Program-made: the position numbers and the translations under genes
Part shown: piece after piece, positions 35,456-47,518 of the stretch
Numbering within the stretch: the stretch's first letter is position 1
How the letters are laid out: each line of letters starts with the position of its first letter
Source: Rhytidiadelphus loreus
Taxonomy: Eukaryota > Streptophyta > Bryopsida > Hypnales > Hylocomiaceae
DNA: 64,000 bases
NCBI GenBank assembly: GCA_947034895.1
Contig: OX344762.1
Location: 73,278,981-73,342,980 of the forward strand
Direction of reading: 5' to 3'
Notes under the pieces: model-generated
Database searches by the model: none
What the model was told of the DNA's origin: nothing
Seen by the model: the letters and a program-made list of their open reading frames with translations, nothing else

Positions 35456-37480
35456 CTTTTTAAATATTTTTTTAATAATTACTGATGTGGTCTTCTCTCG
35501 ACCACATTAACATCTTGTGTGGCGGAGTTCCCAGCATTTCGGAACGCATGGGAACTCGCAACCTTCTACTTCACCAGAATCCCATCTAATGTTTGCATCC
35601 TACAAACTTCTAAAGGTGAAGTCATCCATAGGATGTTTTGCATCTTCAATAACATTTCAAGATTATCATTGGGCTTGGACATTTTGGTTGCTTTTAGTTT
35701 GACAACAAAACAAACTAAGCTATTCCTTAAATTTTGTTTCTCCCTACTCATACAAAAATAAAAACATCATCAAACTAGCCAAAGGCAATTTTGACCCTGG
35801 AAAACTCCTCTAAAAAATTAAGATTGCAAAAGAGCATGGAAGTTCATCCGAAGGTAGAAGATACTAAAGGATAATTTACACTTGGAACTAAGCAAAAAAT
35901 CAAAAACTTCTTAGCTCTCTCATTAGTCAGGATATACCATCTTAAAGTTTTGGGCCAACAAGAGTGTTTATAACTTTAAGTTTTGTTGGCCTAGCCCAAA
36001 GTGTAAAACAACCCTTATACAAATTAGGGAATTAATATCAAAATTTTGAGAAATACTCTATATATTCTTGGTTTTGAATTCTAAAGACTGTGAGCTATAT
36101 TTCATATTTTACATTTTTCTAGTTCAGAATATTGCAAAGTGGTTATACTTTGATATACTTTTTTCAATATGAAAACTTTTTCATTCCGTGATCTAAGAAG
36201 TGCCAATCTACCAATGACCACTTTTAGACCTAATTGAGTAGTGTAGATTACAAGTCTTCAATTGTAGTTTTGGTAAATTTGATAAATTTTCAAAGGAAAT
36301 TACTTCAAATTTGATTTGAAATAAATTTATAAATATTCATCAAAACTTGACAATGATTGTAGATCATTTTTAATCTTAATGATTAAAATTTGGTCTTTTG
36401 ATGCAAGTATCAATTTTTATTTATTAAAGTTTGAAGAAGCCATGCTTTATAAAACATCTCAATTTTGTCACCTACACCTTTATGACATTGAGGGGTTAAG
36501 AATGAAAATTAGGGTTGTTTTTTTCACAATTTTTACCATGAAAATTTTTAAATTTATAATTTCCAATGCAAAATTTGGACGACCTTATTTACTACAGAAT
36601 AAGAATTTATAGATATTTAAAATAAAAATATTCTATAAGATTATTTTTCCATATGCAATTTTTTGAATATTAATTTTCCAAAATATTTGGCATCGATATT
36701 TAAAATATCTCTTGCCAACCTTGACCACCAAGTATGGTAATTTATATAAAGAAGTCAAAATAGTAACTATCTTTTTTTCCTACTAATTAATGTCTTATAA
36801 TCTACATAGTCAAAGTTTGTGAAATGTCTTCCACACATTGTCATACAAAGTCTAATAGAAGATCCTATAGTTGGATTGGTAAAAAATACAAATGCTTAAA
36901 TTTTTAGCTGTTTGTCATACAAATGGCAATTTTGAAGTGTCTTTGGGTAGAACATTGGGATGAGTTTTTTAGGGGTCAACGACAAGTTACATAGGTAGAA
37001 TAACAAGCAAACCACCAAATATATAGTCAAGTGAACGACCTTCATTTCTATGTTACTTGACTTGCTTGTCTTGGGATCTTTAACTCTTTAATGCCTAAAT
37101 CCATTTATGCATCTTTTCAAAAACATTATTACATCTTTGTATGAAATATTATTTACTTCAAATTGGCCTTAAATAAAGGTCATCTTTTAATAGAGTAAGA
37201 ATTCTTTTGAATGAATGTGGACTAAAACATTGGCTTATAGTACAACTACAACACTCAATTCATCATCCAAAATATGGACGTTACCATGCTTAGGGATTAA
37301 TGGACTAACTTCACTGTATAGGGGTAGTAAGGGGACTGAAAAAATTTAAGGGACTTATTTTAGAAAACTCTAGATGTTTGTTTGAAACATGATGTACAAC
37401 CCCGAACACTTCAACCCCAAACACTTCAGTAATTACTCTCATGCAACAAAGGTAGATATTTATATAGTGTGTAATGTCAA
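35051..37480. other. Non-coding part of duplication copy B, centre
   Basis: Matches 12,450-14,800 of copy A except 35,282-35,590. No conserved frame. Contains the AT microsatellite. Confidence 0.5.
35384..35452. repeat. AT dinucleotide microsatellite, about 69 bp
   Basis: Uninterrupted (AT)n within a run of AAATATTT words, specific to copy B. Confidence 0.95.
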
Positions 37481-37983
37481 TTAGGGTACGTTCGCACCTG
37501 TTGTTAATTATAACTTTGGTGTCATTAGGGGGGGGTTGGTTACACAAAATATCGCACCGAGCCTCTTTTGGGGGCAGGGTTGGGATGCGGGCAGATTGGG
37601 CAGCCACTGATGGGACCCCAGTCACCCCACAACCTTCTTTTCATTTTGGTTTAAAATTGATTTTTCCAACAAAGTAGAATAGAATGAATTAGGACAATAT
37701 TTCCATTAAGAAAATCGAACCAATGATGTGGATCTTGTGCCACTAATTCGCTTAAGCCCAATTGCCAATCTACTGTGGACGAGGGTGTGGAGAAAGGCTT
37801 TTTATACTAGTGGAGTAGTGATGGATGAAACAAACCATGTGGGATATGTGAATTAGGACAAAAAAGAGCTCCTCCACTCATGGTTAAGTGGAAACGCAGG
37901 AATTGTGATAAAAGTCAAATTTCAGACCTCATTTAGACATAGTATATTATTTTTTTTCAAAAAACTTCAAACCAAAAGAAGTT

Positions 37984-38287
37984 CATTAGAAAGGAATTGA
38001 GGCCTCTGGGAGACCTTCCAGCCATGGTTCCCCATGCTGAGAACCATGGCCGGACAGTCTGATTAAAATTAATTAATTAATTTAAAAATAAATAAATTTT
38101 AATTTTAATTTTTAAAAAATATTTTTAAAAAATATATATATTTTTAAAATATTTTTAATTAATTCATTACTGCAGTCCGACCTGGCAGTCTCTGTACTAG
38201 GTCGGACTGCTGGTTCTCTGACATTCCTACAGTCCGGGAACGTCGGAGAATTAGAGGTCTCCCAGTGGCTCCAAAACTCTTCTAATG
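37984..38287. mobile_element. CATTAG-family element 2, 304 bp, nested
   Basis: Ends CATTAGAA..GGCCTCTGGGAGACC and the inverse match the family of 34,537-35,050. The undisrupted right arm of the host element shows the empty site (AAGAAGTTGGGTAATC) at about 40,545. Again no target duplication is seen. The interior holds a GCAGTCCGACC hairpin and an AT-rich core. Confidence 0.75.
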
Positions 38288-38479
38288 GGGGAATCAAGTA
38301 CACTTTTATCTCCAAAAATCCATTTGATATTTCAATATTCCAACTAAAAGTTATGAACAAATTTCAAAGGAGGTGTTTGAAAATGTCCCCAAAAATGTCC
38401 CTTCCACCCTAACCCCACCTCACCTCCTCTAGAATTTGTTTAGAACTCTTACATGAGGAGTCAAAATCTCAAGCGGATT

Positions 38480-40360
38480 TTAGGAGATAAATGTTAGCTT
38501 GCTTCTCCCACTTCTTCTAGTTCAATTTGTTTTAAGGAGATTTTAGAATACTCTACTAACTTCTACTGAAATTCTACAAGAGCTTGATAGTTTCTTAATA
38601 CAAACAATGTGCATTTGCACATTTAATCACATGTATAGGTAATTATTTTATGAGAATCTCAGTAGTGATGTTTTTATTATCAACCCTCCATTATAAATAT
38701 TTGTTTCATATATATGTGTAATGCATAAGTTTTGTCAATCACAACAAACTTTCATTCAAGCAATGAAAAAAAAATTGTACTTTTCAAGTACTTAAAAGTT
38801 ATTTGTTTTTAAACTAATCTGACACATACTAATTATTAAAGATATTATAAGCTTGATATGAATATTTTCTATTCATAAATTTGAACATCAAACAAAATAA
38901 AAATGTCAAAAAGGTTGTACAATGTTACATACTATGAATTAATAGCATATATAGGACTGGTTTGAATTGACTTTTGGCATTTGTGGATTAAATACCATTA
39001 AATTTGCAGTAAGTTTAGATAAAATAAATGAATTTTTTTAAATAATTAAATTAAAAAATGTTTTCAAAATGTAAGCAATGATGAATTCTAAAATTATAAA
39101 GGATTGAGTACTTTGGAAGAAAATAATTGAGGACAATGGTGTTGAGTTCTATAAACATGTCCCTTCTAACCCTTCTTTGAAAATTTTCCACCATTGACAT
39201 TGTACCATATTCAACACTTTTCCCTTCTTTTTTTATTTATAGAAAATGAAGTTGTTCATAGTTATACCTCAAATTTTCCTTCTTCCTTGTTTCATTTTTG
39301 TTTCAACATTTAGTACATTATTATACTTTTTTAAAGTAAATTCACAACTAATAATGAGTCTATTGTTATTTGAAATAGTGATGGAATACCTAATGGTTAA
39401 ATGTATAAAAAAAGTTAAATTGTTTTAACAACATGTCATCAATTGACAATTAAATTTGAAATTAATACATATTTCATACCTTCTCATAAGAGGTTTCATT
39501 TCTTGTAAGATCCCCTCTATGTGATAAGAGCTCTGACATGCTTTGACGTGCTACTAAACAAAAACAAAAAGGGTTCTCTTTATACAAACCTAGTAAATAA
39601 ATAAATAAGTATTTGCATGACACTAGTAGAAAATCTGAAATTTCTGTCATTTTGGACATGTTGTTTTGGACAAAATCTAATAGAAATCTGTTGTTTTGGA
39701 AAGATTTCTGTTAGATTTTGTCCAAAACAACGCATCCAAAATGACAGAAATTTCAGATTTTCTACTAGTGTGACATCTTAATATTCAAACCCAATATAAT
39801 TAGCTTGAGAGAGGAAATAGACTCCTTTTGCATTCTCAAGTGATTGGAATTTTAGATATTGATAAGTTTCTTTTATCATCATAAATCTATCAACAAGTGC
39901 TTGCAATACATGAAGGGCTGAATAATTGGCATAAGATATCCACCAACATTTTCAAAAGCCCAATGTTGTTTTGATGTAGAATATCAATATGGATTGAAAG
40001 GTATGAATTGTAGAAGGGTGTCATTCCCCCATTAAAACCCTAGAGAGCTCTCTGTTACAAAAGTTGAGAGGATTTTTATTGTAGAAAATGAAAACTTGAC
40101 AACATTCTTGAACTAACATTTCAACATTTCAAATTTGAAAGCATGAATCGATTAAAATAGAACAAGCACTTACAAGCACACAATGAAGTGAATACTTTTT
40201 TGATTTTGAAGTCTTGAGAACCCCTTGTAGAATATGATTTCCAAAAATTCAACCATGAGTAATTGTTGATTCAATATTCTACACCACCACATTGAAAATG
40301 TTGAAACAATACCTTCAAATAATTGTTGATTCAAAATTCCTACACTAGCATATTTGAATT
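38480..40360. other. Core of the long-inverted-repeat element
   Basis: AT-rich, only short frames, no domain recognised. Contains the CACTA hairpin at 39,621-39,770. Confidence 0.5.
39621..39770. mobile_element. CACTA-type hairpin MITE, 150 bp
   Basis: An almost perfect palindrome: CACTAGTAGAAAATCTG runs inward and is mirrored at the other end, with a short loop. TGA stands on both sides (39618-39620 and 39771-39773), a 3-bp target duplication as for CACTA/En-Spm elements, whose ends are CACTA-N-AGAAAA. Confidence 0.85.
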
Positions 40361-41054
40361 ATCCGCTTGAGATTTTGACTCCTCATGTAAGAGTTTTAAA
40401 CAAATTCTAGAAGAGGTGGGGTGGGGTTAGGGTGGAAGGACATTTTTGGGGACATTTTCAAACACCTCCTTTGAAATTTGTTCATAACTTTTAGTTGGAA
40501 TATTGAAATATGAAACGGATTTTTGGAGATAAAATTGTACTTGATTACCCAACTTCTTTTGGTTTGAAGTTTTTTGAAAAAAAATAATATACTATGTCTA
40601 AATGAGGTCTGAAATTTGACTTTTATCACAATTCCTGCGTTTCCACTTAACCATGAGTGGAGGAGCTCTTTTTTGTCCTAATTCACGTATCCCACATGGT
40701 TTGTTTCATCCATCACTACTCCACTAGTATAAAAAGCCTTTCTCCACACCCTCGTCCACAGTAGATTGGCAATTGGGCTTAAGCGAATTAGTGGCACAAG
40801 ATCCACATCATTGGTTCGATTTTCTTAATGGAAATATTGTCCTAATTCATTCTATTCTACTTTGTTGGAAAAATCAATTTTAAACCAAAATGAAAAGAAG
40901 GTTGTGGGGTGACTGGGGTCCCATCAGTGGCTGTCCCAATCTGCCCGCATCCCAACCCTGCCCCCAAAAGAGGCTCGGTGCGATATTTTGTGTAACCAAC
41001 CCCCCCCAATGACACCAAAGTTATAATTAACAACAGGTGCGAACGAACCCTTAA

Positions 41055-41462
41055 GGTAGTATGCTGTAAAAGCGCTCCCCTTCTTCAAACCGCTCCTATT
41101 TTGGGGTGAAAAATGGAAACCAGGTGATCCTTAAATGGACCACTGTAACAATTGAATGCATCAAGAAAAAATTATTTTTCTATTGCAAGAGCCAATCACT
41201 GCCTTTGATTTCTGCACATCTGTTTACAAATTACAAGTGAACAGATTTTGGGAGACCTATGGTCACAAATAGGTGCCTATGCCCTGAATCTTTGAAAATT
41301 TATAAGTAATTCAAAAATACTTGGAAAAATACAAAACCACTTGTGTTAGTTTTCACAGCCATTTTTCTTTCTCTGAAAAATGATCTAAAAATAATTCTGT
41401 CCACTTCAGCCTATGAAAAAGGCGGACCAGCTCTTAAATGGTCACTTTTAGAGCATACTACC
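41055..41462. mobile_element. TTAA-flanked element GGTAGTATGC, 408 bp
   Basis: Ends GGTAGTATGCTGTAAAAG and the inverse GGTAGTATGCTCTAAAAG, with TTAA at 41051-41054 and 41463-41466. The right TTAA is shared with the next element. piggyBac-like target. No coding capacity. Confidence 0.75.
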
Positions 41463-41466
41463 TTAA

Positions 41467-42103
41467 CCCCTAAATGCCCAAGGCATGTTTTCAACTTCCT
41501 GAAAACTGCTCTAAACTGAAGAAAATGCCAACATTTTGATAAGATGTTTCAATTTTTCTGAAATTGTAACCGTCCAAATTCAAACTAGACTTGTTAGAGA
41601 TTGCATAGGAAAAGAAAGCACAACAATTTCAGTTATGAAGTGAAAGATTATAACGTTTGATTATGTGGGTGCTAAAATTGCAAAAAGGAATTGAAGTCTT
41701 TTTTGCAAGTCAAATCTAAAAAGTTGACGACCAAAAAAATATGAGGTTAACGGGCCTAACTTGAAGAACCCAAATCAATTTACGACTTCTCAAAATTCAC
41801 TCTACAACTTTTTAGAATGAATTTAGAATGTGATTTTTTCTCCAAGATCTAGTGTATTTGAGGCTCATTTCCAAGAGCTCTTAACACTATGGAAAGTCAA
41901 GATTGCACAAGGTACCCATGCACAAAATCTCTTATAGAAAAATCATTGTCATTTATTTTCAAGATCAGACTTTTGGAGGCAAAACTAGACTTCAAGAAGA
42001 ACATTTAAAAAATATAAACTACTAAAAATAGCAAATTGACTAGGATTTATTTAACTTCAAAGTTTTGCAAACACCATATTTTGGTGCCTTGGGCATTTAG
42101 GGG
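41467..42103. mobile_element. TTAA-flanked element CCCCTAAATGCCC, 637 bp
   Basis: Inverted ends CCCCTAAATGCCCAAGGCA between TTAA 41463-41466 and 42104-42107. Same family, in opposite orientation, as 46,871-47,518. piggyBac-like target and CCC ends. No transposase. Confidence 0.8.
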
Positions 42104-43244
42104 TTAAGTTAGTAATGATCCCCTTAAAACCGCTATTCAGTGTTGACAGAAACCGATTGGAGTTATTAAAAAAAAGAATTGGAGTTATTTTCTCACTCCG
42201 ACCTACATACGGAGGTTGCCTTCCAGAGGTGATGAAGTTTTGCTGCACTGGTGGAGACGCTCCAGTTTTCAGTGAGCGAGTGCCGCACGCACTCACTCAC
42301 CAAGCTCGATCTGTCCACGAAAATGACTGGCTGAAAGTGTCGGTGCAGCACCCGCCCAGAAAAACCCGCCTCAACTCTTCCCCAGCGTGGAGAGTTTCAG
42401 AGCACGAGAAAGTCACTGTCCGGCCAAGGAATCCCGGGGAATCACTTGGAAAGTCCCCCTGGCATCATCCCGGAGCAGCATATTCGCCATGTGGTGCACA
42501 AAGCTTGGAGCTTGCCAATCAGAACCGCAACCGTAAGGAATCTCCCTGCGCGGAAGACTGGGTCCCTGAGCACTGACTACTGATCACGGCTACGGAGTAA
42601 ACTTACTGTCTGACGACCCAAACCCCAAAGCGAATGCAAGATTCACAAAATCACGAAACCATCAGAGAGGAAGTAGAACTCGGGTCTCTTTTGAGACCAC
42701 TGCAGAAATCTCAGTGTCATTGCAAAGCTGTGCTAAGGTAGTGTACATTTGGGCTGGAAATTGCCACTTCGGCTTCCGTCGTCTGCAGGACGAGGTTTGA
42801 AATCGGAATACACTCTCACTAGAACTCGTCCTAATGCACAAGAATTGCTACAAACTACAATCAATTTACAACCTCCTGATCTTGCTCTGCAACTGGTGTC
42901 ACTTGTTGTCCCTACGATAATATATACAAGCTGGCAGCTGTTCTTCCAGAATCTGGCTATGTCCTAGCTGGTTTCAAGGCTCTCATGGCACTCGGACATA
43001 AATTCTATCCCGAAGAGGGTAATGAGAGAAGAGAAAACCCTGGCCTAAACAAATCATCGAAAAGGAAGAATTATTTTGGGGTCACTCACGACTTAAATTG
43101 CCACTTTCCATTGCCGGAAATGAGCCACATTGATATCAAACTGATGAGAAGATGCGGCTCTTGCAACTTGATGAAACCTTTTTGTTTTTTGGTGCTGTTT
43201 CATTGCAACAACAGGCTCCGTTCTAGTGATTACAGCTTCGATCT
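42104..43244. other. Distal part of duplication copy B, downstream of the GT92 gene
   Basis: Matches 15,494-16,655. It is the 3' flank, and probably partly the 3' UTR, of the GT92 gene. The frames here (42,115-42,576, 42,749-42,967, 42,985-43,323) are broken relative to copy A. Confidence 0.5.
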
Positions 43245-45405
43245 TCACGACGCACCCTCCCACGCCATCCGCAACCTCCGCAATGCCCCGTCCTCATACG
43301 TCCCGAACACGCTCCTCGTATAATTCCTTAACCCATAGTCCCACACTTCACAGAACCGCTTCTCCCAGTCCACCGGCTTCACAGCTCTCGTCCCGAGGTT
43401 CGGTACACGATCCTTAGACTCATGGTTCCGATCCTCCGTCCAATCCGCAACGTATGTCGCCGCGCGTCTCCTAAACTTCGTTCTAAACTCGTCCCAAACT
43501 TGGTACTTGTAATGGTTGATCACCCCAACTCCAGGTGTGACTTTCACCGTCTGGTAGCCTTCTCGCAAGCTGAAGTGGTGAATCACGGTCGCAAGGTTGG
43601 TCGCCACGGCTTTCAAGTTTACAATTGATTTGTGGCGCTCAGGGCTCTGCATTCGGCATGTGTAGCCCTGGGTGACGCCCTGGGGTGGGGACAGTGATAA
43701 TCCGGAGGGACCGTAGTTGTGACAGAACGTCATGATCTGGCCAACTGGGTTAGGGTTGGGGTTGGGGTTGGGGTTAGGGAAGTGTGTGGATACGTCGGTG
43801 ATGAACCTTGCGAGGTGGGATTCGTTACCCGTGGTGAGGAATTTGCGATTTGGGAAGAAAAACTCGTCGACGTCGATGAAGAGCATCCACTCGCACTCAG
43901 GACGGGCAAGTAAGGCGCAATGTGAGAATCCCGCTTCTTGCGTCTTCACCCACGGCCATGGCTGCTTCGTGACGTTGAAGTTGCGAGTGGTTAAGCTGGC
44001 GATGGTGGAATCCAAGTCGTCTTCGCTGTTGTTGTCGTAGAGGAAGAATTTGGACACGCCGAGGTGAGTGTGGTAGTACACCCACTCGTTCAGAAACTTT
44101 GCACCGTTGGAAACCATCGTGCACGCGCAAATCTCGTGCGGACCACCACTGGATTGAGCGCTCAAGACGTCTGTTGATATGCGTAAGCGACGTATTCTTG
44201 TTGTAGCGGTCTTGGCATTGCGTGGGTTGTAGTACGCTACCGAAGGAAGAAGACGCCCGCGGAATTTCACCGTGATCTTCTTCCCGGCTAACGCGGAGCT
44301 CATGCTACTTGGGGGATGAGCGCAACGGAAAACCTCTTGCGCTTGCGACGTGACGGGCGTTTCGCACTCGTCGTTGAATACGCACTGGAAGGTCCCCAGT
44401 CGCGCGAGCTCGGCGTCGGGAGAGAGGTCCACTCCTCTGGAACTATTCGTCCCGTGCACGAACACCACCACGTCGTCGTCCATTGCGAAAGACTCGTACA
44501 CCACGAGGTTGCTGGAATTCCATTGAATTATTGACAGTCGGGACGCAACTGCAACACGAATCTCATGGGCTTGGTCGACTTCGATCAGGAGGGAGGTTGC
44601 GTCCCACGCGAGCTCTGGGGGAGGAGGAGCGCAGAGAATCGCGGCGCGGGATTGGTGCAGCAAGTGAAGCGCAAGGGGTGCCGTGTATTCGAAGAGCGAG
44701 TGGTCGCCGAAGCGGCATTCGACCCTGTCTTTGGATGGAAGCTCTGATGTTGCGACTGTTTGTATCAAAACTAGAACCTCCCCGGAGTCGAAGGTCACGA
44801 CGTCTTCGATGTGGGTAAGCGGCGTGCTCTGCGGTTGCGTCTCGTGCTGCCAGTATGAGGGTATTCGACTTTGTCGCACGGTGACGAGCGTTGTGTTTGA
44901 TGGCCCAACTGCACAATTCAAGGTTCAGTTCATCAGTACTCAATAGAAAACAAACACAAGAAGGGTACTTAGAATCCAGGGAACACATATAAATCCCCCG
45001 TGGAATCAAAAATTCGCCCCGTCATGTTGTGTGCAGTTGTAATCCCTGTTAATGTCACGGCGAAAGCCTAAAAGATCCCCTGTGGTTTCAGTTTTCGCCT
45101 CAAGCTCAAAAAATCCTCTGTCCAATGACTTGTTGCGAATCCCCTTGTCATAGAAATCGAGCGACGTCACGAAAAGAATTTCAATACAAAAGAACGTTGT
45201 CGGTCCTAGACTTACTTTGGCGAGGAGGTTGGTAGCCCGTGAAGACGACGAATGCTGCGAACGCCAGAAACACAAGGCTGTAGCACAATCTTCGCAAGCA
45301 GAGCGACGACCGTATTTTCATGTCCCCGGAAGTCCGCTTCGCCGACGCTCTTGCCCCGAATTCCAGGTCCGCGGTCGCCACCAAATTACTCGTCGAGTGC
45401 GCCAT
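43245..45405 (-). CDS. Glycosyltransferase family 92 (DUF23) protein
   Basis: Exon 1 is 45216-45405 and exon 2 is 43245-44908. Donor GTAAGT, acceptor TTGTGCAG, phase 1, 617 residues. Residues 38-56 (LRRLCYSLVFLAFAAFVVF) form one membrane anchor after a short basic N-terminus, as in Golgi type II enzymes. The GT92 domain starts near residue 322 (ICACTMVSNGAKFLNEWVYY), with LYDNNSEDD and the metal-binding DVDEF at 409-413. Plant relatives include the galactan synthases GALS, which add beta-1,4-galactose to pectin in the Golgi, so a cell-wall role is likely but the substrate is not shown. Odd feature: an (NP)n run at about 441-451, encoded by telomere-like DNA. The first ATG after an in-frame stop region was taken as start. 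Confidence 0.9.
43746..43781 (+). repeat. Telomere-like GGGTT(A/G) repeat inside the GT92 exon
   Basis: About six tandem hexamers of GGGTTA/GGGGTT type on the plus strand. On the coding minus strand they give alternating Pro-Asn. Confidence 0.85.
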
Positions 45406-46866
45406 CTTCACACACTAGGACGTACTCTTCAACTCAATCACCTCTTCTAACAGACTGCATTTGAGAATCCCGTCCCAAAACCTCTGCCCACTGATCGACA
45501 CCCTTCCGGAATAAAATTTTAAAAACCTCTTCAATCAAGTCATGAATGAATCGCAATTGTCATTGGAATTCAATCCCAATAACTTCTCACCCGGCCCCCA
45601 CCCAAAACACTCCAAGCTTTAAATCCCCGAGAACATCAAAATTCAGACGCAACAAGCACACATCACATGTGCTCGACCCCAATCAATCACCCAAAACTTC
45701 ACTTAAACCCCAAACCACAACACAAACGAACTCCCCAATAACGTATCCCCCACTCACTGACACTAAGTCACGGTCATGACACTAAGTCACCTTCAATCCT
45801 CCTGTCAGAATCCGAACAGGTCGATCTGACAGCTTCCAAACGAGGCTTCACCAATTCTCTACTTTAAAAGTGAACTCTGCGCGCGCACTCCAGCACTGCA
45901 AACTTCAAATTGACACTAACTGTTACAGTCCAACCGCACTCAAATCGTCAATTAGCTAGCTGTCGAACTAGAACACGTAGTCCTTGATTGAAATTGCGAA
46001 ATTGGAACGTCAAGTACGTAGTTCAAGGGCGAGAATGGGGCTGACTGACTGGGTCAGAATTAGCTGGAGACTAAAACTACTGTAGTGCGCCTGGGGGAAA
46101 TTATTCAGTGAATGATTAGGGGTTGAGTGGGCAACAGACAAGGGTTGTGAGAATCGGAGAAGATGCGATTGGGGACAGGAGATGGTCGTCGCGGCGAATT
46201 CCTTGCTTGCGAGGAATGCGTCGTCGTTGGGGGACGCTGGCGATGGGCTGGGCGACGCGGGTGACACCGTCGCGACGCCTGCCACCGTGGATTTTGGTTC
46301 CGTCCACAGTGGCCTTACTGGGCGGTTTCCTATGTTGCCGTGTGTCCAGTCAGTCACGTCATCCTCTTTTCAGGGGACACTGATTTATATCCTGTAATTT
46401 TAGGGTAGCTACTAAATTTAAAGAGTTACAAACTAACAAATATGTCAAATATCTAGAGAAGTTTTAATTTGTTTTACCTCTGCAGAAAACACTGGAATTT
46501 TTTATTTGCCGCATATGACAAAATTTGCAAATTCTGAATTCATATTTGCAATCAAAGGCCCCCAATTAGCTAGGAGTAGCAAGGAAATTTAAAATTTAAG
46601 CGGCACAAAATAGGGGGCAATATTTACATTTATCCTTTGATGGGGCAATACACGTGTCAATCTTCCTTGGCCCTCCTCAACATGGCTAAGGTTTGATACT
46701 AGGACAAAAGTAGATAGGAAGTGTTTTGAAACTGTTTAAGACTTTATCATGTTTAGTTGAAAATAATGTATGATGAGCTTTGTGATACATTTGACTTTTC
46801 ATTTATCATTTCAGTATTTATGAGACATTTTGGGTATGAGATAAGTAGTTGGAAGGTTCTTCAAAT
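45406..46866. other. 5' flank of the GT92 gene
   Basis: Probable promoter and 5' UTR. Positions 46,100-46,380 are markedly CG-rich and open on both strands for 60-115 codons, but without any motif; I treat it as a CpG-rich promoter or leader segment. The rest is ordinary AT-rich DNA. Confidence 0.45.
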
Positions 46867-46870
46867 TTAA

Positions 46871-47518
46871 CCCCTAAATGCCCTAGGCACCAAATTTGGG
46901 TGTTGACAATACTTTGAAGTTAAACAAAACCTAACCAATTTCAGTTTATATTTCTGAAAATTTCTTTTTGAAAGTCTAGTTTTAGCATCGAAAATCCGAT
47001 TTTGAAAATGGTTGATTATGAATTTTCTATTCAAGATTTTGTGCAAGGGTGTCCATTGCAATCTCAACATTTTGTAGTGTTGAGGACTCTTGGAAATGAG
47101 TCTCAAATACACTAGATCTTAGAGAAAAAATCACATTACAAATTCATCTTAAAAAATTGTAGAGTAGATTCTCAAGAGCTATGAATTCATTGGGGTTATG
47201 CATGTTAGGGCCTTTATCCTCATATATTTTTTGGTGACCAAAATTTTAGATTTGACATGTGAAAAGAGGAATAATGGAAAGACTTCAAGTCACTTTCATA
47301 GTTTTAACACCCTCATAATCAAACATTATAATCTTTCAATCCGTAACTGATTTTATTGAATATTTTTTTTTTTCCCTATGTTATCTTTAACATGTCTAGT
47401 TTGAATTTATAGTACAATTATAATTTTAAAAAATTGATACAACTTATAGAAATATTGTTTTTTTGTTCAATTTAGAGCAAATTCCTAGAAGTTCAAAAAA
47501 GGCCTTGGCATTTAGAAG
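46871..47518. mobile_element. TTAA-flanked element CCCCTAAATGCCC, copy 2, 648 bp
   Basis: TTAA at 46867-46870 and 47519-47522. Left end CCCCTAAATGCCCTAGGCACC; the right end (GGCATTTAGAAG) is decayed. The interior matches 41,467-42,103 in inverse orientation. No transposase. Confidence 0.75.

Larger units (their letters stand above)
37484..41050. mobile_element. Long-inverted-repeat DNA element (PIF/Harbinger-like ends)
   Basis: The arms 37,484-38,479 and about 40,361-41,050 are near-perfect inverses over roughly 690 bp once a nested 304-bp element is removed from the left arm. Ends are GGGTACGTTCGCACCTG and the inverse GGGTTCGTTCGCACCTG. The flanks are TTA at 37481-37483 and 41051-41053. TTA plus GGG..GTTCG ends point to PIF/Harbinger, while arms this long recall foldback or Mutator-like elements. 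The core (38,480-40,360) has no transposase that I can see. It is absent from copy A. Confidence 0.8.
28440..43244. repeat. Segmental duplication, copy B
   Basis: Same order and orientation as copy A (1-16,655). Specific insertions are at 34,537-35,050, 37,484-41,050 (with two nested elements), 41,055-41,462 and 41,467-42,103. An AT-repeat block at 35,282-35,590 replaces a different sequence in copy A. The block ends at the stop codon of the GT92 gene. Confidence 0.9.

Noticed and set aside
46010..46383. Overlapping frames on both strands (up to 115 codons)
   Set aside because: CG-rich segment open in several frames, low-complexity products, no splice partners. More likely a promoter or leader of the GT92 gene.
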